The position numbers were made by a program, and so were the translations under genes. This document shows, piece after piece, positions 1 to 6,879 of a stretch of DNA of 9,107 nt. The stretch is from Thermoplasmata archaeon (GTDB lineage Archaea; Thermoplasmatota; Thermoplasmata; SG8-5; JAGLSY01), in assembly GCA_023135545.1 (NCBI GenBank), contig JAGLSY010000073.1, positions 1 through 9,107 on the forward strand. The letters run 5' to 3'. Under the pieces are notes generated by a model, which made no database searches, had not been told where the DNA came from, and saw only the letters and a program-made list of their open reading frames with translations. The stretch's first letter is position 1. The number at the start of each line of letters is the position of its first letter.

Positions 1-390
1 TATGTACCATCCAGAAATATTGTATTTCTATCAATAGCACTGGCATATGCCGAGGCAAGGGATGCCGATGCCATTTTCATAGGGGCCAACACCGTGGATT
101 ACAGCGGATATCCGGACTGTCGGCCGGAGTTTCTAGAGGCTTTCAGGACAATGGCTTTCATCGGAACCAAGAGGGGCACGGATATGCGCCCAATCATTAT
201 CGAGGCCCCCCTGGTCTTGATGAGCAAGGGTGACATTATCAAGGAGGGGATGAAATTGGGAGTGCCCTATAACTTGACGTGGACCTGCTATCAGGGCGGA
301 GAGCAGGCCTGTGGGAAATGCGATGCCTGCAGGTTTCGGTTGAAGGGATTTGAGGAGGCCGGGTTAGATGACCCCATCGAGTACGAGTGA
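1..390 (+). CDS. queC: 7-cyano-7-deazaguanine synthase QueC, C-terminal part (5' end outside window)
   Basis: QueC uses ATP and ammonia to convert 7-carboxy-7-deazaguanine to preQ0, the cytosolic precursor of archaeosine in archaeal tRNA. The frame is open from base 1, so the N-terminal PP-loop (SGGxDS) lies upstream and is not seen. Visible family features are the segment around FLSIALAYAEA, the DYSGYPDCRPEF motif, and the C-terminal zinc site with Cys codons at 286, 310, 319 and 328 (C-x7-C-x2-C-x2-C). The stop is TGA at 388-390. The next gene starts inside this one (23-base overlap), and queE, which makes QueC's substrate, follows two genes on. This supports a preQ0 operon whose promoter lies outside the window. 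The family call is very secure; only the missing start is uncertain. Confidence 0.96.
   Translation, partial: YVPSRNIVFLSIALAYAEARDADAIFIGANTVDYSGYPDCRPEFLEAFRTMAFIGTKRGTDMRPIIIEAPLVLMSKGDIIKEGMKLGVPYNLTWTCYQGGEQACGKCDACRFRLKGFEEAGLDDPIEYE
354..358 (+). promoter_or_regulatory. Ribosome binding site of the GNAT gene, inside queC
   Basis: GGAGG lies nine bases ahead of the ATG at 368, within the 3' end of queC. It supports this start and translational coupling of the two overlapping genes. Confidence 0.7.
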
Positions 391-856
391 TTTAACAATC
401 CGGAAGGCAGTGCCAGGGGATATAGAGGCCATTGTCCAGATAACCAAGGATAACGACCATTTCTGGACTCCGGCCGTAGACGGAGTCGAAGCACTGGCCC
501 GTATAATAGCCCGGGATGGTAATGTGATCCTGGTCAGCGTGGATGATGACGGAAAGGTCACGGGTTTCTTGATCGGGACCTGGGACGGGGCGCGGGCCTT
601 CATACACAAGATCTCGGTGAGCCCGGTAATACACCACAAAGGTACTGGCAGGATGCTGGTCTCGGCTGCGATAGAGGAGTTCAAGAAGACGGGAGCGCCG
701 ACGGTGGCCGTGAGCGCGGCCGATGGAACCCGATTCGATGAGGAAGATAGTACCGGTTTCTGGGAGAAGGTGGGCTTCGAATACATACCGGCCAGGCTCA
801 TGATAAATTTCAATATTTGGGAGAAAAATGGAGGAAATCTGCATGAAGATAAATGA
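368..856 (+). CDS. GNAT-family N-acetyltransferase within the preQ0 operon
   Basis: This is a 162-residue single-domain protein of the Gcn5-related acetyltransferase family, which transfers an acetyl group from acetyl-CoA to an amine; the substrate cannot be read from sequence. It opens with the typical 'TIRKAVPGDIEAIVQI' strand-helix. Motif A, the acetyl-CoA pyrophosphate loop, is at residues 83-98 (SVSPVIHHKGTGRMLV), with His89 where Q or R is usual in Q/RxxGxG/A. Motif B follows as FWEKVGFEYIPA at 131-142. The start at 368 overlaps queC by 23 bases and has GGAGG nine bases upstream. The stop lies 14 bases inside queE. The tight double overlap implies co-translation with queC and queE, but no acetylation step is known to me in archaeosine synthesis. 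A role on a modified nucleoside, on tRNA, or none in the pathway are all open. Confidence 0.9.
   Translation: MTPSSTSDLTIRKAVPGDIEAIVQITKDNDHFWTPAVDGVEALARIIARDGNVILVSVDDDGKVTGFLIGTWDGARAFIHKISVSPVIHHKGTGRMLVSAAIEEFKKTGAPTVAVSAADGTRFDEEDSTGFWEKVGFEYIPARLMINFNIWEKNGGNLHEDK
830..834 (+). promoter_or_regulatory. Ribosome binding site that fixes the queE start
   Basis: GGAGG is followed eight bases later by the ATG at 843. It makes 843 a better start than the in-frame ATG at 828, which would place this site inside the coding region and add five residues not typical of the family. Confidence 0.75.
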
Positions 857-1472
857 GATATTTTACAGTCTGCAGGGCGAGGGGTTGACCATGGGAATTC
901 CAACTGCCTTCATCAGGCTTACTGGCTGCAATCTGAGATGTGAGTGGTGCGATACCCTGTTCGCCTATGACGAGGGGAAGGAGATGTCCATCGAGGAAGT
1001 GATTGCTGCAATCGGGGAAATGGAAACGAATCAGATATGCATCACCGGAGGAGAGCCACTTGCCCAGGCCGAAGCGCTGGACCTCATCGAGGAACTTCTG
1101 GAAATGAACTATCTCATTGTCCTGGAGACCAACGGCTCGCTCAACCTGGAACTGCTGCCCTGCTCCGACAATTTCATGATCAGTATGGATATCAAATGCC
1201 CATCATCCGGCATGGCCGAAAACATGGTGCTGGACAACCTCGAGCTTCTGGGGCCCAACGACCAGCTGAAATTTATCATATCCGATGATATAGATTACCA
1301 GTATGCGAAATCCATCATGGCAAGTTACGAGCCCGCCTGCAACATCGTGATGACGCCCGTTGGCGGCTCATGCCTGAAAACTCTTGCAGAATGGGTGTTG
1401 AGGGATGGGCTGGCTGTCCGGGTTCTTCCGCAGCTACACAAGCTTATCTGGGGCAATGAACGCTGCCGGTGA
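843..1472 (+). CDS. queE: 7-carboxy-7-deazaguanine synthase QueE (radical SAM)
   Basis: QueE is a cytosolic radical SAM enzyme that rearranges 6-carboxytetrahydropterin to 7-carboxy-7-deazaguanine, which QueC then converts to preQ0. The protein has 209 residues. It begins with the family signature MKINEIFYSLQGEG. It carries the iron-sulfur cluster motif CxxxCxxC at Cys29, Cys33 and Cys36, the SAM-binding GGEP at 69-72, and the C-terminal RVLPQLHKLIWG typical of QueE. No key residue is missing. I chose ATG 843 over ATG 828 because of the GGAGG at 830-834 and the match to the usual family N-terminus. The gene overlaps the acetyltransferase by 14 bases and is last in the operon as seen; it meets nadX convergently 68 bases downstream. 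Confidence 0.96.
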   Translation: MKINEIFYSLQGEGLTMGIPTAFIRLTGCNLRCEWCDTLFAYDEGKEMSIEEVIAAIGEMETNQICITGGEPLAQAEALDLIEELLEMNYLIVLETNGSLNLELLPCSDNFMISMDIKCPSSGMAENMVLDNLELLGPNDQLKFIISDDIDYQYAKSIMASYEPACNIVMTPVGGSCLKTLAEWVLRDGLAVRVLPQLHKLIWGNERCR

Positions 1473-1540
1473 AGCTTCATAATAGAAAATGTGACCGATT
1501 GAATCTGAACAGCCTGAACAATCAACTTCTAGCTGTATGT

Positions 1541-2347
1541 TCAGATCCCGACCCAAGTGCTGCCTATGATCTTCTTAACCGCAGACACCAAAGACAGGGC
1601 GGCCAGATAGCTGGTCCTCGGGTTCTCGGGGAAGGACAGGTTCCTGGTCCAGCATTCTATTTCTCCGGAACTGCCCTTGACTATGAGCCGGTGAGTGTTC
1701 CTGGTTGCCTTGGGGTCCACAACGATCTTGACCCTGGTCCTGTCGAATCCCAGGCCGGCCAGACTGATGGTCGCCGCTACATTGATATTCTTGGGAAAGT
1801 GTCTTATGGCGTCCCTGGCCCATCCATTGTAAACCACCTTGGGTCTTGTGAGGGTTGAGAGGTCCAGTCCCAGTTTTTTGAAGTATTTTTGACCTTCCAG
1901 GGCGCTGGGCGACTTATAGGACATTAAAATAACTTCCTCTATTTCATCGATTGCCATTCCCCCAAGGCCGTCAATGCCGCATATGGCCCCTGACGGAATG
2001 TAAACCTTGCAGTTGTTCTGCTTGGCCAGTATCTTGCATTTGTCCCACAGGTTGTCATCCGTAAAGGCACCGACGCTCATGACCAGGGTGCTTTTCCCGT
2101 GCTCCAGGGCCATGGGTATAAACTCCCCGACAGCGGACTGGGACGCGGTTTCCACGACAAGCTGACATTCATCCAGTATGTCCTCATAGTTGTCAGAATA
2201 ACGTACCTTGGCCAGTTCCTGTTCCAGGCCCTGGAGCTTGTCGGATTTCGTCTCGATTATGTAAATCGTGCCTATCTCGTCCATGTCATTCAGTGCCCTG
2301 ACCAGGGTTTTTCCTATGGAGCCGCAGCCGATTACGCAGATATTCAT
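1541..2347 (-). CDS. nadX: L-aspartate dehydrogenase NadX
   Basis: NadX oxidises L-aspartate with NAD(P)+ to iminoaspartate, the substrate of quinolinate synthase NadA in NAD synthesis. It acts in the cytosol and replaces the FAD-dependent aspartate oxidase NadB. The 268-residue product has an N-terminal Rossmann fold with GCGSIG at residues 7-12. It then shows PSGAICGIDGLG around 118-129, the FPKNINVAATISLAG segment at 184-198, and RNTHR at 216-220, where Asn217 and His219 match the conserved active-site N-x-H of the archaeal family as I recall it. The C-terminal PENPRTSYLAALS (240-252) is also characteristic. The gene is complete and appears to stand alone; nadA and nadC are not in the window. 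A TATA-like box close to the ATG and no clear Shine-Dalgarno sequence suggest a nearly leaderless transcript. Confidence 0.93.
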   Translation of the reverse strand: MNICVIGCGSIGKTLVRALNDMDEIGTIYIIETKSDKLQGLEQELAKVRYSDNYEDILDECQLVVETASQSAVGEFIPMALEHGKSTLVMSVGAFTDDNLWDKCKILAKQNNCKVYIPSGAICGIDGLGGMAIDEIEEVILMSYKSPSALEGQKYFKKLGLDLSTLTRPKVVYNGWARDAIRHFPKNINVAATISLAGLGFDRTRVKIVVDPKATRNTHRLIVKGSSGEIECWTRNLSFPENPRTSYLAALSLVSAVKKIIGSTWVGI

Positions 2348-2371
2348 TGTTTAGGGGATTAATGTGTCAAG

Positions 2372-2384
2372 GATTTAAATTTTC
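2372..2384 (-). promoter_or_regulatory. TATA-like promoter element of nadX
   Basis: On the minus strand this reads GGAAAATTTAAAT, an A/T-rich box centred about 30 bases before the nadX ATG. Archaeal transcripts start roughly 25 bases after the box, so the leader would be only a few bases long. The call rests on position and composition. Confidence 0.5.
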
Positions 2385-2397
2385 CTATTGCTGAGAG

Positions 2398-2513
2398 GAG
2401 TCCAGTATTGTGCCAGCGTGGGTCCCAGTATTACTCAGTGTGGGTCTCAGTAATAGATTACATGGCGGGGGGTGGTAGGCGGGCAAAGAGTGCACCCATG
2501 GCAAATATTTCAA
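2398..2513 (+). repeat. Intergenic repeat element, copy A (three 22-base units, G-rich tail, TGCACC segment)
   Basis: Three consecutive 22-base units occupy 2398-2419, 2420-2441 and 2442-2463. The second begins GGGTCCCAGTATT and the third GGGTCTCAGTAAT; the first is shifted by one small indel. A G-rich tail (GGCGGGGGGTGGTAGGCGGG) follows from 2464. A segment at 2491-2513, beginning TGCACCCAT and ending ATTTCAA, matches 18 of 23 bases in copy C at almost the same distance from the last unit (49 against 47 bases). CAGT-like boxes start at 2403, 2414, 2426, 2436 and 2448. The element sits between the divergent nadX and polC promoters, so a regulatory role is possible but not shown. I do not recognise the family. 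Confidence 0.8.
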
Positions 2514-2600
2514 CGCGGTGATGGGGGGCCAGCATAACTTATTTCCAATCCATAATCGTCTCCATAAACTCCTGCATAGCAAAGATTAAGAACCCTAATT

Positions 2601-2612
2601 GCTATATTATTC
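2601..2612 (+). promoter_or_regulatory. TATA-like promoter element of polC
   Basis: GCTATATTATTC is the best TATA-like sequence ahead of polC. Its centre is about 32 bases before the ATG at 2638 and 47 before the ATG at 2653, giving a leader of roughly 6 or 21 bases. It makes the TTG at 2599, which would lie upstream of the transcript, an unlikely start. Confidence 0.45.
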
Positions 2613-2652
2613 GGCTCCGGGAAGACAAGTTTTTCTAATGGGGATGGGACTA

Positions 2653-5600
2653 ATGGATTTAGTAGCCAGCAAGGAAATGGAAAAGTATTTTCATGACCTC
2701 ATAGCCGAGGCCGACAGATGTTACGAGGTCGCGGCCGAAGCACGTTCTAAGGGGTTTGACCCCTCCCTGGAAGTCGAGATTCCGCAAGCTGACGATCTGG
2801 CCTCAAGAGTGGAGAAGCAGTTGAAGGAACTTCCTTTGGTAAACGTGGCCGAAATAATCAGGGAGATCGCCGAGGACAACGACAGGGAGGCCACCTCCCT
2901 TCTTGTTGCCAAAAAGATTGCCAGGGAATTCAAAGGCTCCAAGGATGCCGCTCTGGACACGGCGGTAAGGGTAGGGTTGGCTGTCTTGACCGAGGGAATT
3001 CTCGTGGCTCCGCTTGACGGCATCTCCGGAGTCGAGATTAATCATTCCGGTGATGGGGATTATGTTTCTATTTATTATGCTGGCCCGATACGCTCGGCAG
3101 GCGGGACCGGTCAGGCATTGAGTGTCTTGATTGCCGATGTTGTCAGGCGTGAGTTGGGTATAGGTGAGTACAAAGCCACCTGGCAGGAGGTGGAGAGGTG
3201 GAAGGAGGAGATACCACTTTACAAGCAGGCCCAGCATCTTCAATACACGCCCACCGAGGAGGAAATCAAGATAATTCTGGAAAACTGCCCTATATGCATA
3301 GATGGTGACGGGACAGAGAAAGAGGAAATTACCGGATTCAGGGACCTGCCCAGGATAGAGGGTAACCGTGTCCGCGGAGGGCCTTGCCTTGTCATAGCAG
3401 AGGGGTTGTGCCAGAAGGGTTCCAAGATTAAGAAGCATGTTAAAAAGCAGAAGATTGACGGTTGGGAGTTTATAGACAAGATTGTGAAGGATGAGAAGAA
3501 AGGGGCAGTGACATCGATAGAGCCTAACTACAAGTTCATAAAAGACGTGGTCGGTGGTCGGCCAGTGTATGGGCATCCCAGCGCTGTCGGCTCTTTCAGG
3601 TTGAGGTATGGAAGGTCGAGAACTGCTGGTCTGGCTTCTATAAGCATACACCCATCCATCATGTACATCCTTCAGGAGACTGCGGCAGTTGGAACCCAGA
3701 TTAAGATCGAAAGACCTGGAAAGGCCGGTATTTCCACCCCCTGCGACACACTGGAGGGGCCTCTTGTTTTGCTGAAGAACGGTGATTTCATCAGGGTAAG
3801 CGACCCCCAAGATGCGATGGGGCTCAATTCGGACATTGAGGAAATCGTGGACCTGGGCGAGATTCTCATTCCCTTCGGTGAGTTCCTGGAGAACAATCAT
3901 GTCCTGGTGCCGGGTGTTTTCGATATCGGGTGGTACAGGGCGATACTAAAAAGCAAGGGCCTGGAGGAGAATGAAGAAAACCTGAAGCCAGATATCGAAA
4001 AGGCCTTTGAAATATCTGGAAAACACGATATACAGCTCCACCCGGATTATACATATTTCTGGAACAACCTGAGCATGGGTGATGTGGATTATCTTCGAAA
4101 GGAGTTGTCCGAAAAGGCGGAGATTGAAGGCGGGAAACTTTGCATGCTGGACATCAAAGAGTTGAGGGGGATTCTTGTTAACCTCGGCGTGCCCCACTGG
4201 AGATCGGATGATGGAGCCTTCGAGGTGGAAAACGGGCTTGCCGTGTTGAAATGCCTGGGATTGGAGCATAAAGATGGGAGGATTAGGCCATCTTCATCGG
4301 GAGATAAAAACGCCGAATCAACCCTCGATTATGTGGCATCACTGGCCGGTGTGAAAATCGGAGACAAATGCGGCACCCGCATAGGTGCGAGGATGGCCAG
4401 ACCTGAAAAGGGAGACATGAGAAAGATGAATCCCCCGGTCCACAGCCTCTTTGGAATAGGGAGTTCTGGCGGAAACCAAAGGCTGCTCAGCAAGGCCTCG
4501 AAGGCGAGCAAGAACCAGGCCCATGTCGATTCGGGGGGAAATTCGCATGATGATGTGGTCATGGTGGATGTGGAGGTCAGGAAATGCCGTGACTGTGGCG
4601 AGGAGGGAGTGTTGGCCAAGTGTGAATGCGGCGGCCACCGCCTTGCCACCGAGAGGCATGAATTGCAGGAGATTTATGTTTTTGATATGCTGAGAAAGGC
4701 CATGTCCAACCTCAACTTGAGCATGGACAAGATGCCCAAGGTAAAAGGAGTGAAGGGCATGATGTCCAAGAACAAGAGTGTGGAAATGCCCGAAAAGGGT
4801 ATTTTAAGGGCCAAGAACGGCGTTTTCGTCTTCAAGGACGGCACATGCCGCTACGATGCCACTGATGCCCCTCTTACCCATTTCAGGCCCTTTGAGATTC
4901 GCACCAAGGCCGAGACCTTGAGAAAGTTGGGATACAAGAAGGACATCCACGGTAAAAAACTGGAAAAAGATGACCAGCTGCTGGAACTGAAGCCCCAGGA
5001 CATAATCCTGCCCCTGGACGGCGGGGAGTACATGCTCAAGATATCGAAATTCATCGACGAGCTTCTGGTTCGTGTTTATGGTATGGAGCCCTTCTACAAT
5101 GCCAAGAAGAAGGAGGATTTGATAGGGGCGGCTACCATGGGACTGTCACCCCACACTTCGGGAGGGATGCTTTCCAGGCTCATAGGATTTACCAAAGCCA
5201 GTGTCGGTTACGCTCACCCCTATTTCCATGCTGCAAAAAGGCGAAACTGCGACGGGGACGAGGACTGTTTCATGCTGTTGATGGACGGCCTTCTCAACTT
5301 TTCGTGGTCTTTCCTACCGGAGAAGAGGGGTGGACGAATGGACGCGCCGCTTCTGCTGTCCACTATACTGAATCCCAACGAGATAGACAAGGAGGCGCAC
5401 AATGTAGACCTGATGGATGCCTACCCTTTGGAAATTTACGAAGGGGGCCTGGAATACAAAGACCCGCAGGAATTGGAGAAAGACGTGGACATAGTGTCCG
5501 GCCGCATCGGGACAGTGCTTCAGTACGAGGGCTTCGGCTTCACCAATGATACATCGGATATAGCTGGCGGGCCAACCGTATCATCGTATAAAACCCTGGG

Positions 5601-5994
5601 TTCCATGGAGGAAAAGACAAAGGTACAACTGGAATTGGCAAGGCTGATAAGGGCCGTGGACCAGAAGGATGTGGCAGAGCGCTTGATAAACGGTCATTTC
5701 ATGCCGGACATGCTCGGAAACCTGAAATCCTTCGCCACACAGACCGTGAGATGCACCAAGTGCAGTACCAAGTACAGGCGGATACCTGTCAAGGGAAATT
5801 GCTACTGCGGCAACAAGTTGATTTTAACCGTGCACGAGAAAGGTGTGCGAAAATACCTGGAGATGTCGAAGCGGATTGCCAAAGAGTTCGACATCTCGGT
5901 TTACACCATCCAGAGATTGGAGAATATCGAAAGGGCCATGTGCTCCCTATTCCAGAACGAGAAGGTGAAGGACTGCACACTGTTCGACTTTTGA
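2653..5994 (+). CDS. polC: DNA polymerase D large (catalytic) subunit DP2
   Basis: DP2 is the catalytic subunit of the archaeal replicative polymerase PolD and pairs with the proofreading subunit DP1, which is not in this window. The product is about 1113 residues, normal for an intein-free DP2. The N-terminus matches the family (KEMEKYF, then VEIPQADDLASRVE). Three Cys clusters match the three known zinc sites: Cys212/215/245/253, Cys645/648/657/659 and Cys1034/1037/1050/1052. The catalytic loop NCDGDEDC is at 865-872, with Asp867 and Asp869 as the expected metal-binding pair. This loop hosts inteins in several archaea but is uninterrupted here. The end, KDCTLFDF, resembles a shortened PCNA-binding motif. 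I chose ATG 2653 because MDLVASKEMEKYF aligns best with known N-termini; ATGs at 2638 and 2644 are alternatives. The gene appears to be transcribed alone and is bracketed by two copies of the repeat element. Confidence 0.97.
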   Translation: MDLVASKEMEKYFHDLIAEADRCYEVAAEARSKGFDPSLEVEIPQADDLASRVEKQLKELPLVNVAEIIREIAEDNDREATSLLVAKKIAREFKGSKDAALDTAVRVGLAVLTEGILVAPLDGISGVEINHSGDGDYVSIYYAGPIRSAGGTGQALSVLIADVVRRELGIGEYKATWQEVERWKEEIPLYKQAQHLQYTPTEEEIKIILENCPICIDGDGTEKEEITGFRDLPRIEGNRVRGGPCLVIAEGLCQKGSKIKKHVKKQKIDGWEFIDKIVKDEKKGAVTSIEPNYKFIKDVVGGRPVYGHPSAVGSFRLRYGRSRTAGLASISIHPSIMYILQETAAVGTQIKIERPGKAGISTPCDTLEGPLVLLKNGDFIRVSDPQDAMGLNSDIEEIVDLGEILIPFGEFLENNHVLVPGVFDIGWYRAILKSKGLEENEENLKPDIEKAFEISGKHDIQLHPDYTYFWNNLSMGDVDYLRKELSEKAEIEGGKLCMLDIKELRGILVNLGVPHWRSDDGAFEVENGLAVLKCLGLEHKDGRIRPSSSGDKNAESTLDYVASLAGVKIGDKCGTRIGARMARPEKGDMRKMNPPVHSLFGIGSSGGNQRLLSKASKASKNQAHVDSGGNSHDDVVMVDVEVRKCRDCGEEGVLAKCECGGHRLATERHELQEIYVFDMLRKAMSNLNLSMDKMPKVKGVKGMMSKNKSVEMPEKGILRAKNGVFVFKDGTCRYDATDAPLTHFRPFEIRTKAETLRKLGYKKDIHGKKLEKDDQLLELKPQDIILPLDGGEYMLKISKFIDELLVRVYGMEPFYNAKKKEDLIGAATMGLSPHTSGGMLSRLIGFTKASVGYAHPYFHAAKRRNCDGDEDCFMLLMDGLLNFSWSFLPEKRGGRMDAPLLLSTILNPNEIDKEAHNVDLMDAYPLEIYEGGLEYKDPQELEKDVDIVSGRIGTVLQYEGFGFTNDTSDIAGGPTVSSYKTLGSMEEKTKVQLELARLIRAVDQKDVAERLINGHFMPDMLGNLKSFATQTVRCTKCSTKYRRIPVKGNCYCGNKLILTVHEKGVRKYLEMSKRIAKEFDISVYTIQRLENIERAMCSLFQNEKVKDCTLFDF

Positions 5995-6013
5995 CGTGAC
6001 TGGACAGAATCAA

Positions 6014-6150
6014 GGGTTCCAGTAATAGCCAGTATGGGTTCCAGTATCTGATAGCGTGGGTTACAGTATTGCCCAGTGTGGTGGGGGAATGGCAGGTGGG
6101 CATAGCCAATAGCCAGCAAGGAAATCCCCATTCGGCCAGTGTGGTGAAGG
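6014..6150 (+). repeat. Intergenic repeat element, copy B (three perfect-length 22-base units, G-rich tail, extra fragment)
   Basis: This is the most regular copy. Units at 6014-6035, 6036-6057 and 6058-6079 are each exactly 22 bases and begin GGGTTCCAGTA, GGGTTCCAGTA and GGGTTACAGTA. The tail GGTGGGGGAATGGCAGGTGG follows from 6080. CAGT-like boxes start at 6020, 6030, 6042, 6052 (as TAGCG), 6064 and 6074, a strict 10/12 alternation. A further fragment at 6134-6150 repeats CCAGTGTGGTG from the last unit-tail junction, and AATAGCCAG at 6024-6032 recurs at 6108-6116. CAAGGG precedes GTTCCAGTA here and similarly in copy C, suggesting a shared left edge. The element lies between the convergent ends of polC and a membrane protein gene, so a promoter role is less natural at this site. 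Confidence 0.82.
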
Positions 6151-6173
6151 AGTCTTTATAACTCTCCAACTCA

Positions 6174-6503
6174 TTAAAAACCGACAATATTTATCCAGAT
6201 GATGCCCACCAATACCAATATCAGACCGATACCGAATACAAATATCGTGGTACTATATCTGCCCCGATCCTTGATTTCAATATCCTTTTTTCTTCTGAAC
6301 TGCTTCACCTCGATAAAATCGGGTGCGGAGCCGGAGTATGCCATCCTCTTGTATGGATTGCCCTCGGCAGCCCCTCCCTGAGCCACCCAGAGAAGTATCC
6401 AGAGTCCCATTCCAGCGATAATTGACATCACCGGTGAAAAGACCGCACTGAGGATGATGCCGATTATCATAACCCCCAGTGCTATCTTGTGTATCTTCTC
6501 CAT
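6174..6503 (-). CDS. Small membrane protein, three predicted transmembrane segments
   Basis: I do not recognise this 109-residue protein. Hydrophobic stretches at about residues 6-22, 26-42 and 85-105 look like three membrane helices. Between the second and third lies a polar loop (43-84) rich in Lys and Arg at 67-82. By the positive-inside rule the N-terminus and loop would face the cytoplasm and the C-terminus the outside. There is no signal peptide cleavage motif, no Cys cluster and no catalytic motif. The start is ATG 6503, preceded by a TATA-like box 27 bases upstream and no Shine-Dalgarno sequence, which fits a leaderless transcript. It is followed on the same strand side by copy B of the repeat and meets polC convergently. 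The coding call is supported by clean membrane periodicity and promoter spacing. Confidence 0.8.
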   Translation of the reverse strand: MEKIHKIALGVMIIGIILSAVFSPVMSIIAGMGLWILLWVAQGGAAEGNPYKRMAYSGSAPDFIEVKQFRRKKDIEIKDRGRYSTTIFVFGIGLILVLVGIIWINIVGF

Positions 6504-6524
6504 GATGATAATAATGACCCCCGG

Positions 6525-6534
6525 CTATATAAAG
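6525..6534 (-). promoter_or_regulatory. TATA box of the 109-residue membrane protein gene
   Basis: On the minus strand this reads CTTTATATAG, a near-ideal archaeal TATA box. Its centre is about 27 bases from the ATG at 6503, so transcription probably starts at or beside the start codon. Confidence 0.7.
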
Positions 6535-6576
6535 GATGTTCGGGAAGTCCCTGGGATATCCTAATATTTTCTTAGT

Positions 6577-6774
6577 TCACTCATCGATGAAAATAAAGAG
6601 TAAAAGACCTCCTACCAGTAAAATAATTCCAATGGTCAGCGGCATCTGGAATTGGTCTGTATCTACATAGAGAGCCGGCCTTCCTCCCAGATAATAGGCC
6701 AGCGCTGAGCCTGCCAGGATTATTATTCCTATGATGGAGACCAGGCCCCCGTATTTCAACCTCTCATTTCTCAT
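6577..6774 (-). CDS. Small membrane protein, two predicted transmembrane segments
   Basis: This 65-residue protein of unknown function has two hydrophobic segments, about residues 9-29 and 44-62, joined by a short polar loop (GGRPALYVDTDQFQMP). The basic N-terminus (MRNERLK) predicts both ends in the cytoplasm and the loop outside, a simple helical hairpin. No family motif is apparent. The start ATG 6774 lies about 24 bases after a TATA-like box, and no convincing ribosome binding site precedes it, again pointing to a leaderless message. The next gene on the same strand begins 73 bases further on with its own TATA box, so the two are probably transcribed separately even though both are small membrane proteins. 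The membrane pattern makes chance unlikely, but the gene is short. Confidence 0.72.
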   Translation of the reverse strand: MRNERLKYGGLVSIIGIIILAGSALAYYLGGRPALYVDTDQFQMPLTIGIILLVGGLLLFIFIDE

Positions 6775-6792
6775 TCTATTCCCTAATTCATG

Positions 6793-6802
6793 AAATATAA
6801 AT
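6793..6802 (-). promoter_or_regulatory. TATA box of the 65-residue membrane protein gene
   Basis: On the minus strand this reads ATTTATATTT, centred about 24 bases before the ATG at 6774. A second A/T-rich stretch (TTTTAAATAAT) a little further upstream is an alternative box that would give a short leader. Confidence 0.55.
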
Positions 6803-6879
6803 GGGATTATTTAAAACGTCCTTGTGAAAGCCCAAGGCCTGCTGGTAAATTGATCTGGGTTGCGGATTATGAGTGGTGA

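Larger units (their letters stand above)
2348..2652. other. Divergent intergenic region between nadX and polC
   Basis: These 305 bases contain no convincing gene. They hold the nadX TATA-like box, the first copy of the 22-base repeat element with its G-rich tail and TGCACC segment, then an A/T-rich stretch with the probable polC promoter. A short minus-strand open frame at 2385-2582 lies across the repeats and is not credible as a gene. Confidence 0.7.

Noticed and set aside
364..903. 179-residue minus-strand open frame opposite the GNAT gene
   Set aside because: It lies antisense to a clear acetyltransferase and the start of queE and shows no family features.
2398..2463. Tandem repeats considered as a CRISPR array
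   Set aside because: The 22-base units abut each other with no unique spacers, are degenerate along their length, and have no cas gene nearby.
2599..2652. TTG at 2599 as the polC start
   Set aside because: It lies in or at the TATA-like box, adds 18 residues absent from the family as I know it, and better ATGs follow.
2803..3900. 365-residue minus-strand open frame opposite polC
   Set aside because: It is a shadow of the well-supported DP2 coding frame, with no recognisable motif of its own.
6856..6877. GGGTTGCGGATTATGAGTGGTG as another 22-base repeat unit
   Set aside because: It starts correctly but lacks the CAGTA box, the spacing and the G-rich tail. It may be coincidence or a very decayed fragment.
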